Part shown: piece by piece, positions 8,111-16,161 of the stretch
How the letters are laid out: every line of letters begins with the position of its first letter
Position numbering within the stretch: the first letter of the stretch is position 1
Assembly: GCA_002839495.1 (NCBI GenBank)
Contig: PGYD01000010.1
Location: forward strand, 1-36,595
DNA length: 36,595 nt
Source: Planctomycetes bacterium HGW-Planctomycetes-1
GTDB taxonomy: Bacteria > Planctomycetota > Phycisphaerae > Sedimentisphaerales > UBA12454
Direction of reading: 5' to 3'
Made by a program: the position numbers and the translations under genes
The notes under the pieces: model-generated
Database searches by the model: none
What the model saw: only the letters and a program-made list of their open reading frames with translations
Told to the model about the DNA's origin: nothing

Positions 8111-9433
8111 ATGTCTGAAAAAACTATAAAAATAGGAATCGTAGGTTTCGGCACGGTAGGCAGCGGCGTTGCGAAGATTCTGCTCGAAGACGCCGACCAT
8201 ATCGAGGCAAGAACGGGCATTAAACTCGAACTTGCGAAGGTCGTGGACATCGACACAAAGAAAGCCCGTCCCGTAAAACTGCCTGACGGAATCCTTACCG
8301 ACGATTTGAACAGCCTTCTTAACGACAAGGATATTCAAATCGGTATCGAGCTTATCGGCGGAACGACTATTGCCAAAGATATCCAGTTGAAAATGCTCGC
8401 CGCCGGCAAAGACGTAATCACAGCCAACAAGGCGCTTTTGGCCGAGCACGGCAATGAACTTTACGCTGCCGCGCACAAGGCCGACAGGTGTATCGCTTTC
8501 GAGGCGAGCTGTGCGGGCGGTATCCCGATAATCTCGGCTATCCGGACAGGACTGGCCGCCAACAGGATAAAGGCGATTTACGGAATATTAAACGGAACCT
8601 GCAACTATATCCTTTCGAATATGACGAAAAAGGACGAAAGTTTTAAGGCCGCGCTGAAGCAGGCACAGAATAAAGGCTATGCCGAGGCGGACCCGACTTT
8701 GGACATCAACGGTCAGGACAGCGCACACAAACTTGCGATTCTTTCGTCAATCGCTTTCAGCTGCGAGATTCTGCCCGGCGATATTTTCGTCGAAGGCATA
8801 GAAAATATCGACATAGTCGATATCCGATACGGCAGGGAAATGGGCTATACCCTCAAACTATTGGCAATCGGCCAGAAAACCGACGACGGCAAAATTTTCC
8901 TGCGGGTTCATCCGTCATTTATATCCGGCGATAACGCCTTGGCGAGAGTCGATGGACCTTTTAACGCCGTCAGCATATTCGGCCACGCCGTAGGCCAGAC
9001 GATGTTCTACGGCCGCGGCGCAGGAATGATGCCGACCGCATCGGCTGTCGTAGCTGATATTATCGAAGTGGCGATGGGCAACTCGAAAAAGCTCTTCAAA
9101 CATCTGTCCCTCGAACCGAAAAACAAGGTTGCCGGCATTATCGGTAAAATTGACGAGCTTGTCAGCAGATTTTATATAAAGCTGCGGGTATCCGACAAGC
9201 CCGGCGTGTTCGCTCAAATCTGTACGATTCTCGCCAATCACGAAATAAGCCTTTCCGGCGTTCTTCAGCACGAAGAGCATAATTCACATAATATAGTGCC
9301 TGCTATTGTGATAACCCATCTGACACAGCAGAAAAAAAACACTGCGGCACTGGCCGACCTGGCAAAACTGGAAATCGTAAAAGAAAAACCGGTGTGTATA
9401 AGAATAGTCGATATACCGGAGGATAGCGATTGA
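8111..9433 (+). CDS. hom: Homoserine dehydrogenase with ACT domain
   Basis: A 440-residue NAD(P)-dependent enzyme that reduces aspartate semialdehyde to homoserine on the threonine/methionine branch. The Rossmann motif GIVGFGTVGSG is at residues 9-19, and the substrate-domain signature LNGTCNYILS is present. The C-terminal ~85 residues (IKLRVSDKPGVFAQICTIL) are an ACT domain, expected to give threonine feedback inhibition. AGGA precedes the ATG at good spacing. It is the first gene of a hom-apgM-lysC cluster covering the aspartate pathway. The space after its stop codon forms half of a long inverted repeat with the start of the next gene. Confidence 0.96.
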   Translation: MSEKTIKIGIVGFGTVGSGVAKILLEDADHIEARTGIKLELAKVVDIDTKKARPVKLPDGILTDDLNSLLNDKDIQIGIELIGGTTIAKDIQLKMLAAGKDVITANKALLAEHGNELYAAAHKADRCIAFEASCAGGIPIISAIRTGLAANRIKAIYGILNGTCNYILSNMTKKDESFKAALKQAQNKGYAEADPTLDINGQDSAHKLAILSSIAFSCEILPGDIFVEGIENIDIVDIRYGREMGYTLKLLAIGQKTDDGKIFLRVHPSFISGDNALARVDGPFNAVSIFGHAVGQTMFYGRGAGMMPTASAVVADIIEVAMGNSKKLFKHLSLEPKNKVAGIIGKIDELVSRFYIKLRVSDKPGVFAQICTILANHEISLSGVLQHEEHNSHNIVPAIVITHLTQQKKNTAALADLAKLEIVKEKPVCIRIVDIPEDSD

Positions 9434-9436
9434 TGA

Positions 9437-9550
9437 ATCCCGCACCTTTTAAATATTCAATATTTCATATACACCTTTCAAAAAATTCGGAGAGTAATAG
9501 TTTTTATAAAGATAGACCTTTTAAAAATAGAATAAAAAAAGGTGCGGGAT
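9437..9550 (+). promoter_or_regulatory. Long-range inverted repeat pairing the hom stop region with the apgM ribosome-binding site
   Basis: ATCCCGCACCTTTT (9437-9450), 3 nt after the hom stop codon, is perfectly complementary to AAAAGGTGCGGGAT (9537-9550). The second arm contains the AAGG ribosome-binding site and the first two bases of the apgM ATG. The 86-nt loop is very AT-rich and holds a palindrome (AAATATTCAATATTT, 9451-9465) and two further anti-Shine-Dalgarno-like copies (cacctttc near 9472 and gacctttt near 9516). A ribosome finishing hom would cover the left arm and could free the apgM start, so translational coupling is the likely role. This role is inferred. Confidence 0.6.
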
Positions 9551-10733
9551 GAAATATGCGATAATAATTCCGGATGGCGCAGCAGATGAGCCGATTGAAC
9601 AGTTCGGCGGCAAAACGATATTCGAGGCGGCCGAGATTCCCAACATCGACAAAATCAGCAAGGCCGGCAGACTGGGGATGGTCCAGACGGTAGCTGAAAA
9701 TATGTCTCCCGGCAGCGATGTCGCAATGATGAGTCTGCTCGGCTACGACCCTCAAAGATACTACACCGGCAGAGCCCCCATTGAAGCGGTCGCGATGAAT
9801 ATCCCGCTCGAGGTGACCGACTGGGTGTTCAGGTGCAATCTCGTAACGATTGCCGATGAGCAAATGGCCGACCACAGCGCAGGCCATATATCCAGTCCGG
9901 AAGGCGCAAAAATAGTCGAGGATTTGAATCGAGTGCTCGGCAGCAAGAACGTAAAGTTTTATCCAGGCGTCAGTTACAGGCATATTTGCGTTATAAAAGA
10001 CGTTGATTTCGACGTTTATACCGAACCGTCTCACGACATAATCGGCCGGCCGATAGCCAAGAATCTGCCTCGCGGCAAAAACGCCGAGATACTCGTCAAT
10101 ATGATGGCTCGTTCGAGGCAGTTGCTCGCCGACCACGAAATCAACAAAATCCGTCGGGATTTGGGCGAAAATCCGGTAAGTTCCATCTGGCTTTGGGGTC
10201 AGGGCAAAAAGGCCGCGATGGACAGTTTCGAGAGCAGGTTCGGCCTTAAAGGCGTCGCGATAACCGCAGTTGACCTTGTTCGGGGTCTTGCCAAGCTGAT
10301 AGGTTTCGACCTTATCAAGGTAGAAGGAGCAACCGGCTTTGCGGATACGAATTATAACGGAAAGGCAGAGGCCGCAATAAAAGCCCTCGAAAAATATGAT
10401 ATAGTTTTCGTACATATCGAAGGCCCGGACGAAGCCGGCCACGCAGGAAACGCAGATTTGAAGAAAAAAGCGGTAGAACGTATTGACAAATACATAGTCG
10501 GGCCTGTATATAATGCCCTGCAAAAATACGAAAGTCGGCGGATTCTGGTTATGCCGGACCATCCGACACCTGTGAGCCATAAGGCTCATACCGGCCAGCC
10601 CGTACCTTTTGCGATGGCGGGCACCGGAATCGACCCCCTGCTGAACAGTCCTTTCAGCGAAGCTGAGGCGGCACAATCCGGACTGAAGATTGAAAAAGGC
10701 TGCGAACTTATGGAGTACTTTATAAAGAGCTGA
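9549..10733 (+). CDS. ApgM-like metalloenzyme, probable homoserine kinase substitute
   Basis: A 394-residue protein of the cofactor-independent phosphoglycerate mutase, archaeal type (ApgM), alkaline-phosphatase superfamily. Metal-site motifs are visible: IIPDGAADEP (residues 6-15, Asp10), the nucleophile Ser56 in PGSDVAM, GPDEAGHAG and MPDHPTPVSHKAHT. Members of this subfamily lying in aspartate-pathway clusters have been proposed as non-orthologous homoserine kinases (the TIGR02535 family). Here it sits between hom and lysC, with lysC starting 2 nt after its stop, and no thrB is seen. I therefore favour homoserine phosphorylation over glycolysis, though phosphoglycerate mutase activity cannot be excluded. 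Its start region is paired with sequence after the hom stop codon. Confidence 0.85.
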   Translation: MKYAIIIPDGAADEPIEQFGGKTIFEAAEIPNIDKISKAGRLGMVQTVAENMSPGSDVAMMSLLGYDPQRYYTGRAPIEAVAMNIPLEVTDWVFRCNLVTIADEQMADHSAGHISSPEGAKIVEDLNRVLGSKNVKFYPGVSYRHICVIKDVDFDVYTEPSHDIIGRPIAKNLPRGKNAEILVNMMARSRQLLADHEINKIRRDLGENPVSSIWLWGQGKKAAMDSFESRFGLKGVAITAVDLVRGLAKLIGFDLIKVEGATGFADTNYNGKAEAAIKALEKYDIVFVHIEGPDEAGHAGNADLKKKAVERIDKYIVGPVYNALQKYESRRILVMPDHPTPVSHKAHTGQPVPFAMAGTGIDPLLNSPFSEAEAAQSGLKIEKGCELMEYFIKS

Positions 10734-10735
10734 TT

Positions 10736-11989
10736 ATGAGTAAAAAGAAGAAAATTATCGTACAGAAATTCGGCGGAACATCGGTAGCCAACGCCGAGAA
10801 AATCAAAAGAGCGGCCAAAAGAGCCGTCGATGAGTTCAAGCGGGGCAAACAGGTTGTTATGGTTGCCTCGGCCCGCGGAAAGCAGACTGATGAACTGATT
10901 GCCGACGCTCTTGAGGTTAATCCTAACCCGCCAAAGCGGGAGATGGACCAGCTTTTGAGCACCGGCGAACAGCAGACCATTTCGCTCGTAGCTATGGCAA
11001 TCGAAGCAATGGGCTATAAAGCGATAAGCCTTACCGGCGCTCAGGTCGGATTAGTTACCGACAGCGTCCACACAAAGGCGAGAATTAAGAGTATTAACGC
11101 CGAAAGAATAAAAAAACATCTCAACGCAGGCAATATCGTCATCGTCGCCGGTTTTCAGGGCATCGACGAAAATGCAAATGTTACGACATTGGGCAGAGGC
11201 GGCTCGGACACAAGCGCCGTCGCACTGGCCGCGGCTTTGAAAGCGGATACCTGCGATATTTATACCGATGTTGACGGCGTTTATACGACCGACCCGCGAA
11301 TATTCAAAAAGGCCGCCAGGCTCGAAAAAATAAGCTACGACGAAGTACTCGAAATGGCAAGTCTCGGCTCGGGAGTTATGCACGGCCGCTCGATTGAGTT
11401 CGGCAAAAAATATAGCGTAACCATACATGTCAGAAGCAGTCTAACAGGCAAAAAAGGAACTTTAATTATTCATGAGGTCCCGCAAATGGAAGGTATACTT
11501 GTATCAGGAGCGACGATTGAAAAAAATCTTGCAAAAATAAGTATGATAGGCGTCGCTAACAAGCCCGGCAACGCTGCAAAAGTCTTCGCGCATCTTGCCA
11601 AGGCCAGAGTAAGCGTCAATGACATCATCCAGACCGAGGTCAGCAAGCAAAAGGCTAACATCTCTTTTACTGTCAATAAAAACGACTTTGCCGATGCCAA
11701 AAAAGCCGTCGAGGAAATCAAGGACAAAGTAGGATGCAAGGAAGTTTTCTACCGTGACGACATCGCAGAAGTGTCCATAATCGGCGTAGGTATGCGGACT
11801 CACTACGGTGTCGCAAATATGATGTTTAGCACGCTGGCAAAGCAGAAAATCAATATCGATTCGATTACAACCAGTGAAATACGTATAAGCTGTATCGTTG
11901 ACAAGCATCAGGGCGATAAGGCGCTTATCTGCTTATGCAAAACTTTCGAACTCGACAAACCCGTCAATAAACGCAGTTATGTTAAATAG
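10736..11989 (+). CDS. lysC: Aspartate kinase
   Basis: A 417-residue monofunctional aspartokinase that phosphorylates aspartate, the first step to lysine, threonine, methionine and diaminopimelate. The N-terminal motif KFGGTS is at residues 11-16; the kinase-domain motif GRGGSDTSAVALAAAL is at about 152-167. Two ACT domains follow (ISMIGVANKPGNAAKVFAHL and VSIIGVGMRTHYGVANMMFS), the usual site of lysine/threonine feedback. It starts 2 nt after the apgM-like gene, so the three genes are one operon. The diaminopimelate branch links it to the meso-DAP-type murE elsewhere in the window. A GC-rich hairpin follows its stop codon. Confidence 0.96.
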   Translation: MSKKKKIIVQKFGGTSVANAEKIKRAAKRAVDEFKRGKQVVMVASARGKQTDELIADALEVNPNPPKREMDQLLSTGEQQTISLVAMAIEAMGYKAISLTGAQVGLVTDSVHTKARIKSINAERIKKHLNAGNIVIVAGFQGIDENANVTTLGRGGSDTSAVALAAALKADTCDIYTDVDGVYTTDPRIFKKAARLEKISYDEVLEMASLGSGVMHGRSIEFGKKYSVTIHVRSSLTGKKGTLIIHEVPQMEGILVSGATIEKNLAKISMIGVANKPGNAAKVFAHLAKARVSVNDIIQTEVSKQKANISFTVNKNDFADAKKAVEEIKDKVGCKEVFYRDDIAEVSIIGVGMRTHYGVANMMFSTLAKQKINIDSITTSEIRISCIVDKHQGDKALICLCKTFELDKPVNKRSYVK

Positions 11990-11994
11990 TGTTT

Positions 11995-12019
11995 AGCCCC
12001 CACCCCTGCGGTGGGGGTT
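11995..12019 (+). terminator. GC-rich hairpin after lysC (weak terminator or leader hairpin)
   Basis: CCCCCACC (11997-12004) pairs with GGTGGGGG (12010-12017) around a 5-nt loop, extended by one wobble and one A-T pair. It begins 5 nt after the lysC stop codon and ends 4 nt before the ATG of the thermonuclease gene. There are only two T after it, so termination would be weak, but it sits where it could block ribosome access to the next gene. Confidence 0.5.
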
Positions 12020-12023
12020 ATAA

Positions 12024-12743
12024 ATGAAAAACAATAATATAAAATACGCACAAAGCCGATTGCAGCGGAATATTCTGCTGCTGTCGGCTTTTTTATTGGC
12101 GTCGGCACTCGTATGGCTCGACAGAAATGTTATCAGCCGTGATAAACCTGCCGCCGGTGAACAAACAGCAAGTCTCAGCGATTGGGACAAATATAACGGA
12201 AAAAGTTTTACCGTAGTAAAAGTCGTTGACGGCGACACAATCGACATAAACATACCGGACCCGCCTTCGCTAAAGCTACGGCGGGCAGGTGGAAATTACG
12301 CAAATACGAGTCCCGTTAGAGACAAGACATCTTTGATGTCTGACGGCCGTCTTGGACGGCCTGTCTCTAACGGGACAAGAATCCGCCTCTGGGGCGTTGA
12401 TACTCCGGAGACTAAACACCCTAAACTCGGAGTTATGCACTTCGGCCCCGAAGCCGCCGAGTTCACAGAGAAAATGTGTTTTGAAAAACAGGTTACGGTC
12501 TATCTCGATAAGGAAAATAATACAAGGTGCAGATACGGCCGGTTATTAGCTTATGTACAGCTTCCCGATGACAGATTCCTTAACGAGGTATTATTAAGCG
12601 AAGGTTTTGCCTACGCCGATACGCGTTTTCCGCACAGTCGGCTTGAAGAATATATTCAGCTCGAAAAAACCGCAAGAGAACAAAAAAAGGGATTGTGGGA
12701 AAAAGTTACACCCGACCAGATGCCGAAGTGGCGGCAAAAATAG
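12024..12743 (+). CDS. Membrane-anchored thermonuclease (SNase domain) with in-frame insertion
   Basis: A 239-residue protein. Residues 16-32 are an N-terminal membrane anchor or uncleaved signal, and the rest is a staphylococcal-nuclease-like domain that hydrolyses DNA or RNA outside the cytoplasm. Conserved residues are present: Asp69/Asp71 (VVDGDT), Arg121 and Glu129 (RIRLWGVDTPE) and Arg173 (YGRLLAY). Residues about 81-115, between the first strand and RIRLWG, are extra relative to the family. They are encoded by two palindromic repeats at 12260-12285 and 12311-12375, which together keep the frame. The extension falls in a loop, so activity may survive. No Shine-Dalgarno is seen before the ATG, which lies right behind a hairpin. 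Confidence 0.85.
   Translation: MKNNNIKYAQSRLQRNILLLSAFLLASALVWLDRNVISRDKPAAGEQTASLSDWDKYNGKSFTVVKVVDGDTIDINIPDPPSLKLRRAGGNYANTSPVRDKTSLMSDGRLGRPVSNGTRIRLWGVDTPETKHPKLGVMHFGPEAAEFTEKMCFEKQVTVYLDKENNTRCRYGRLLAYVQLPDDRFLNEVLLSEGFAYADTRFPHSRLEEYIQLEKTAREQKKGLWEKVTPDQMPKWRQK
12260..12285 (+). repeat. Small palindromic repeat inside the thermonuclease gene
   Basis: CCCGCC (12260-12265) and GGCGGG (12280-12285) flank TTCGCTAAAGCTAC, giving a hairpin of a type that recurs in many bacterial genomes with a CGCTAAAGCTACGGCGGG core. It lies in the coding sequence for the extra loop of the thermonuclease and is followed 25 bp later by a second, larger palindromic element. Confidence 0.7.
12311..12375 (+). 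repeat. 65-bp three-way-junction palindromic element inserted in frame
   Basis: TCCCGTTAGAGACA (12311-12324) and TGTCTCTAACGGGA (12362-12375) form a perfect 14-bp outer stem. Inside it are two abutting hairpins: AGACATC/GATGTCT with loop TTT (12325-12341), and GGCCGTC/GACGGCC with loop TTG (12345-12361). The whole folds as a Y-shaped three-way junction with almost no unpaired bases. It lies within the thermonuclease coding sequence and encodes residues about 97-117 of the insertion. This looks like a REP/MITE-type mobile palindrome rather than chance. Confidence 0.85.
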
Positions 12744-12754
12744 CCACAAAAAAC

Positions 12755-12784
12755 TTGCTTTTACTTCTGGTTTGAAGATATAAT
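12755..12784 (+). promoter_or_regulatory. Candidate promoter of the Mrr-like endonuclease gene
   Basis: TTGCTT (12755-12760) and TATAAT (12779-12784) are 18 bp apart in the gap between the thermonuclease and the restriction gene. A strong ribosome-binding site, AAGGAG at 12845-12850, follows 8 nt before the ATG at 12859. Confidence 0.5.
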
Positions 12785-12858
12785 GACAGTTTTCCAAGAT
12801 AATTTGAAGGTACCAATGTGATAAAGATAAAAAACAAACGACTAAAGGAGAAATTAAA

Positions 12859-13887
12859 ATGGCAATATGGTTAGTTAGAGCAGGGTCAAGAGGACAACAA
12901 CAAGAATGGGCTCTTGATAAAGGGCAAGTAGTAATTGGATGGAGTGAAATGGAGACCTTGTCCCAGTTCAATACACGTGAAGAAATGTTAGATGGCTTAC
13001 GTAAAGCCTATCCTGACGCACTGCCAGCGAGGTTATACAACTATCAAGGACAGCTTTGGGCTTTTGCAAAACGTATAAAAACAGGAGATTTGGTAATCCT
13101 TCCGTTAAAAGGGCAGGATGCAATCGCAATTGGTAAGGTAACCGGAGATTATAAATACCGACCTGAAAATCCTCGGGATGCAAAACATACAAGAGATGTT
13201 GATTGGATTCAAGAAGATATTTCTCGTAGCCGTTTCGACCAAGACTTGCTTTATTCTTTTGGCGCATTTATGACTGTTTGCCAAATTAAGCGAAACAATG
13301 CGGAAGAACGCATAAAGGCAATTTTAGAGGGCAAAACCACTTCACAAGTTATAATTGCTGATGAAACTGAAGAAGTAAGTGATGAGAGAATTGGGCAATT
13401 ATTGGATTTAGCTGATAATGCAAGCACACAAATTCGTTCTTGGATTGCTCAAAAATTCACCGGTCATCAACTTGCGGATTTAGTCAATGCGATTTTGGAA
13501 TCGCAAGGATATGTAACGGAGGTATCCAAACCGGGGCCTGATGGTGGCGTCGATATAATCGCAGGACGTGGCCCGATGGGATTTGATCCACCTCGTTTGC
13601 TTGTTCAAGTAAAGGGGGGAGACACACAACAGGACATCAAGATTCTTCGTGAACTAAAAGGAATAATGAAGGACTTTAGAGCAGAGCAGGGACTTCTTGT
13701 GGCATGGGGAGGATTCAAGCGAACAGTCATTGCTAATGCAAGGCAAGATTTCTTTGAAATAAGAATTTGGGACGCGGGTGATGTAGTCGAAAATGTATTA
13801 AGATATTATGAAAGCTTTCCCGAAGAAATTAAGGCGGAACTGCCATTAAAGCGTATTTGGGTATTGGTTCAGGAAACAGAGTCGTAA
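12859..13887 (+). CDS. Mrr-like restriction endonuclease, solitary
   Basis: A 342-residue protein. The N-terminal ~150 residues (AIWLVRAGSRG, LWAFAKRIKTGDLVILPLKG, IAIGKVTGDYKY) look like a PUA/EVE-type module that may read modified bases. The C-terminal part (about 195-300) is an Mrr-type PD-(D/E)XK nuclease domain with Asp232 (PDGGVDII) and Gln250-Val-Lys252 (LLVQVKGG). No methyltransferase or specificity gene is adjacent, so a type IV, modification-dependent role against phage DNA is the best reading. Codon use is clearly more AT-rich than in neighbouring genes, and the gene has its own promoter and strong ribosome-binding site. Both suggest recent horizontal acquisition. The 166 bp that follow hold no gene I can see. 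Confidence 0.85.
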   Translation: MAIWLVRAGSRGQQQEWALDKGQVVIGWSEMETLSQFNTREEMLDGLRKAYPDALPARLYNYQGQLWAFAKRIKTGDLVILPLKGQDAIAIGKVTGDYKYRPENPRDAKHTRDVDWIQEDISRSRFDQDLLYSFGAFMTVCQIKRNNAEERIKAILEGKTTSQVIIADETEEVSDERIGQLLDLADNASTQIRSWIAQKFTGHQLADLVNAILESQGYVTEVSKPGPDGGVDIIAGRGPMGFDPPRLLVQVKGGDTQQDIKILRELKGIMKDFRAEQGLLVAWGGFKRTVIANARQDFFEIRIWDAGDVVENVLRYYESFPEEIKAELPLKRIWVLVQETES

Positions 13888-14053
13888 AAAGAAAGCGTTT
13901 CCCCCACGACCCGCAACTGTTAAGCCCTTGCTTCATGAGAAATCTAAACAGAATTTAATAAAACTTCATTTGAGCAAGAGATTTGATCGAGGGGTTACTA
14001 AAAAACCACTCCAATAATTCGCGTCAGTTTGTGGCTAATTAAAAATCGGGAAA

Positions 14054-15397
14054 TTACTGAATGCCGTACTCTTTTATTTTTCGATAAAGCGTTCTTTCGC
14101 CGATGCCGAGGAGTTTGGCCGCCTTTTTACGGTTATTCTGCGTTTTAGCCAGCACATCGATAATAGCCTGTTTTTCAAGAGCGTCGAGCGAAGCTCCGCC
14201 TGCCACCTGCCCTGAAATTTGTCTGACCTGATAAATCTCGGCGGGTATATCCTTTACATCGAGTTTTTCGGAATCGCCCATAACGACCATTGTCCTGATG
14301 CAGTTTCTAAGCTGTCTTATATTGCCGGGCCAGTTATAAGCCTTGAGGATATTCAATGCGCTGTCGGAAATAGTCTTCTTCGGCTTTCCTAATTCCTCGA
14401 CAGCCTGTGTCAAAAAGTAATCGGCAAGCCGGCCGATATCTTCGACCCTGTCCCGCAGAGGCGGAACTGTAACGCTGACGCCTTTGATTCTGAAATAAAG
14501 GTCCTGTCTGAATTTGCCCTGTTCGACCAGCTTGTCAAGGTCGTGATTCGTAGCGCTGATAACTCGAACATCGACAACTGTCGATTTATTCGAGCCGACC
14601 GGCACGATAATCCCGTCTTCGAGCACCCTTAAAAGTTTCGCCTGCATCGCAAGCGGCATATCGCCGATTTCATCGAGAAAAAGAGTTCCTTTATCAGCGA
14701 CTTCAAACAAACCCTTGCGGGTTTCGGTCGCTCCCGTAAAAGCGCCCCTCGAATGGCCGAATAATTCGCTTTCAAGCAGTGATTCGGTAAAACCGGCGCA
14801 ATTTATAGGTTTAAACGCGTTGTTTCTTCGCAGAGAATTTTCGTGAATCGCCTGCGCAAGCAGCTCTTTTCCCGTGCCGGATTCGCCCTCGATTAAAACG
14901 GTTATATTTGTCGGCGCAACCCTTTCGAGAACAGCCAATACGGAACGCATAGCGCCGCTCTTGCCGATTACGCCGTCAAATTTGAAACCGTCGCGGTCTT
15001 TCGCGGCGCCGGAAGCGGTCAAAAACTTTTTAAGAACCCTTTCCGTCATCGCCCGAAGCTGGTCGATATCGATAGGCTTGACAAGATAATCAAACGCACC
15101 TTCGCGGAGCGCCTCTTTGCAGGTTTCTATCGTGGCATAAGCGGTAATAAGAATAACATCGCTGTTGGGATTTTGTTCTTTGGCGGTCTTCAGGATATCA
15201 ATTCCGTTGATTTTGTCATTGTGCAGGTTCAGGTCGGTTATCACAATATCGATATGTTTTGTGCTGAGCAGTTCGATTGCGTTTTTGGCGTCATAGACGG
15301 CAATTGTTTCGCCGCCGCTTTGCGCAAGCGCCTCGGCCAGAACATCCGCGTGTCCGGCTTCATCGTCAATAATCAGTATTGCAGGTTTTTCCGCCAT
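14054..15397 (-). CDS. NtrC-family sigma54-dependent response regulator
   Basis: A 447-residue three-domain regulator. The receiver domain (1-120) has Asp11/Asp12, phospho-acceptor Asp55 (VITDLNL) and Lys107 (LVKP). The AAA+ domain has Walker A GESGTGKE (171-178), the sigma54-contacting GAFTGA loop (218-223) and Walker B LFLDEIGD (239-246). The C-terminus is a Fis-type helix-turn-helix ([22 protein letters not shown]). It should activate sigma54 promoters when phosphorylated. The frame extends upstream to 15460, inside the kinase gene, but the ATG at 15397 follows the kinase stop codon by 1 nt and gives the standard receiver start. Its partner is the adjacent histidine kinase. Target genes cannot be read from this window. 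Confidence 0.93.
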   Translation of the reverse strand: MAEKPAILIIDDEAGHADVLAEALAQSGGETIAVYDAKNAIELLSTKHIDIVITDLNLHNDKINGIDILKTAKEQNPNSDVILITAYATIETCKEALREGAFDYLVKPIDIDQLRAMTERVLKKFLTASGAAKDRDGFKFDGVIGKSGAMRSVLAVLERVAPTNITVLIEGESGTGKELLAQAIHENSLRRNNAFKPINCAGFTESLLESELFGHSRGAFTGATETRKGLFEVADKGTLFLDEIGDMPLAMQAKLLRVLEDGIIVPVGSNKSTVVDVRVISATNHDLDKLVEQGKFRQDLYFRIKGVSVTVPPLRDRVEDIGRLADYFLTQAVEELGKPKKTISDSALNILKAYNWPGNIRQLRNCIRTMVVMGDSEKLDVKDIPAEIYQVRQISGQVAGGASLDALEKQAIIDVLAKTQNNRKKAAKLLGIGERTLYRKIKEYGIQ

Positions 15398-15398
15398 A

Positions 15399-16121
15399 TT
15401 ATTTTTCTTCCAGAGGCAGTTGAATAGTAAACGAGCTGCCTTTTTGCAGTACGCTGTCAACTCTTATCGAGCCGTTATGGGCCTCTATGATTTTTCGCGA
15501 CGTTGGAAGTCCCAGTCCGCTGCCGCCGGATTTGGTGGAATAATAAGCGTCGAAAATCTTATTCAAATTTTCCGGTTCTATTCCTTTGCCCGTATCGCTG
15601 ACAATAATTACCGCATTGGGTCCGTTTTTCTGTGTTCTGAGCATCAAATCTCCGCCGTCAGGCATCGCCTGCTGGGCATTGATAAAGAGATTAAGCAGTA
15701 CCTGTTTTAACATATCGGCGTCCGCTTTGCAAATCAACTGTCCGCTGTCCAAAGCAACCCTGAGCGTAATCGAACGGCTTGCAGCCTGCGGCGAATAGAA
15801 ATCCGCCATATCCATTACGAGCTGATTAATATCCACAGAGACAGGATGCAGCTCGGTTTTACGGATATACCGCAGAAAATCTTCGAGAATCTGTTCCAGC
15901 CGGTCGGTCTCTTTGCGGACGACGTCAATCTTTCTTGCGGCCCTTGCCGGATTGGCTTCTTTGGATGCAAGTTCTTCGCTTATCAGTTTGAGATTGACCT
16001 TGATAATCGAAAGAGGGTTTTTTATCTCGTGAGCAAGTCCGCCCGTAAGCCGGCTCAATTCCTCAAGTTCCGACACTTTCGGAGTTTGCGCCTGCGTGTT
16101 TTTTCTGCGATTATGGAACAT
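15399..16121 (-). CDS. Soluble NtrB-like sensor histidine kinase
   Basis: A 240-residue kinase with no membrane segment and no recognisable sensory domain. The HisKA domain carries His31 in GGLAHEIKNPLS, and the HATPase domain has the N (LLNLFINAQQAMP), G1 (VSDTGKGI) and G2 (SGGSGLGLP) boxes. It should phosphorylate the sigma54 regulator encoded 1 nt downstream. With only a ~20-residue N-terminus before HisKA, input must come from another protein, or the protein may act as a cytosolic nitrogen/energy sensor of the NtrB kind. It starts 40 nt after pnp on the same strand with no terminator visible, so rpsO-pnp-kinase-regulator may be co-transcribed. No strong Shine-Dalgarno is visible. Confidence 0.9.
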   Translation of the reverse strand: MFHNRRKNTQAQTPKVSELEELSRLTGGLAHEIKNPLSIIKVNLKLISEELASKEANPARAARKIDVVRKETDRLEQILEDFLRYIRKTELHPVSVDINQLVMDMADFYSPQAASRSITLRVALDSGQLICKADADMLKQVLLNLFINAQQAMPDGGDLMLRTQKNGPNAVIIVSDTGKGIEPENLNKIFDAYYSTKSGGSGLGLPTSRKIIEAHNGSIRVDSVLQKGSSFTIQLPLEEK

Positions 16122-16161
16122 ACACAGTTTGGAACAGCCCGCCGGTTATCGTTCGAAAAAT

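Noticed and set aside
9504-10676. Long minus-strand open frame (390 codons) opposite the apgM-like gene
   Set aside because: Fully antisense to a conserved enzyme gene, no motif, no ribosome-binding site. A shadow frame.
12311-12375. CRISPR repeat or riboswitch interpretation of the Y-shaped palindrome
   Set aside because: Single copy in the window, no spacers, and it lies inside a coding frame rather than in a leader.
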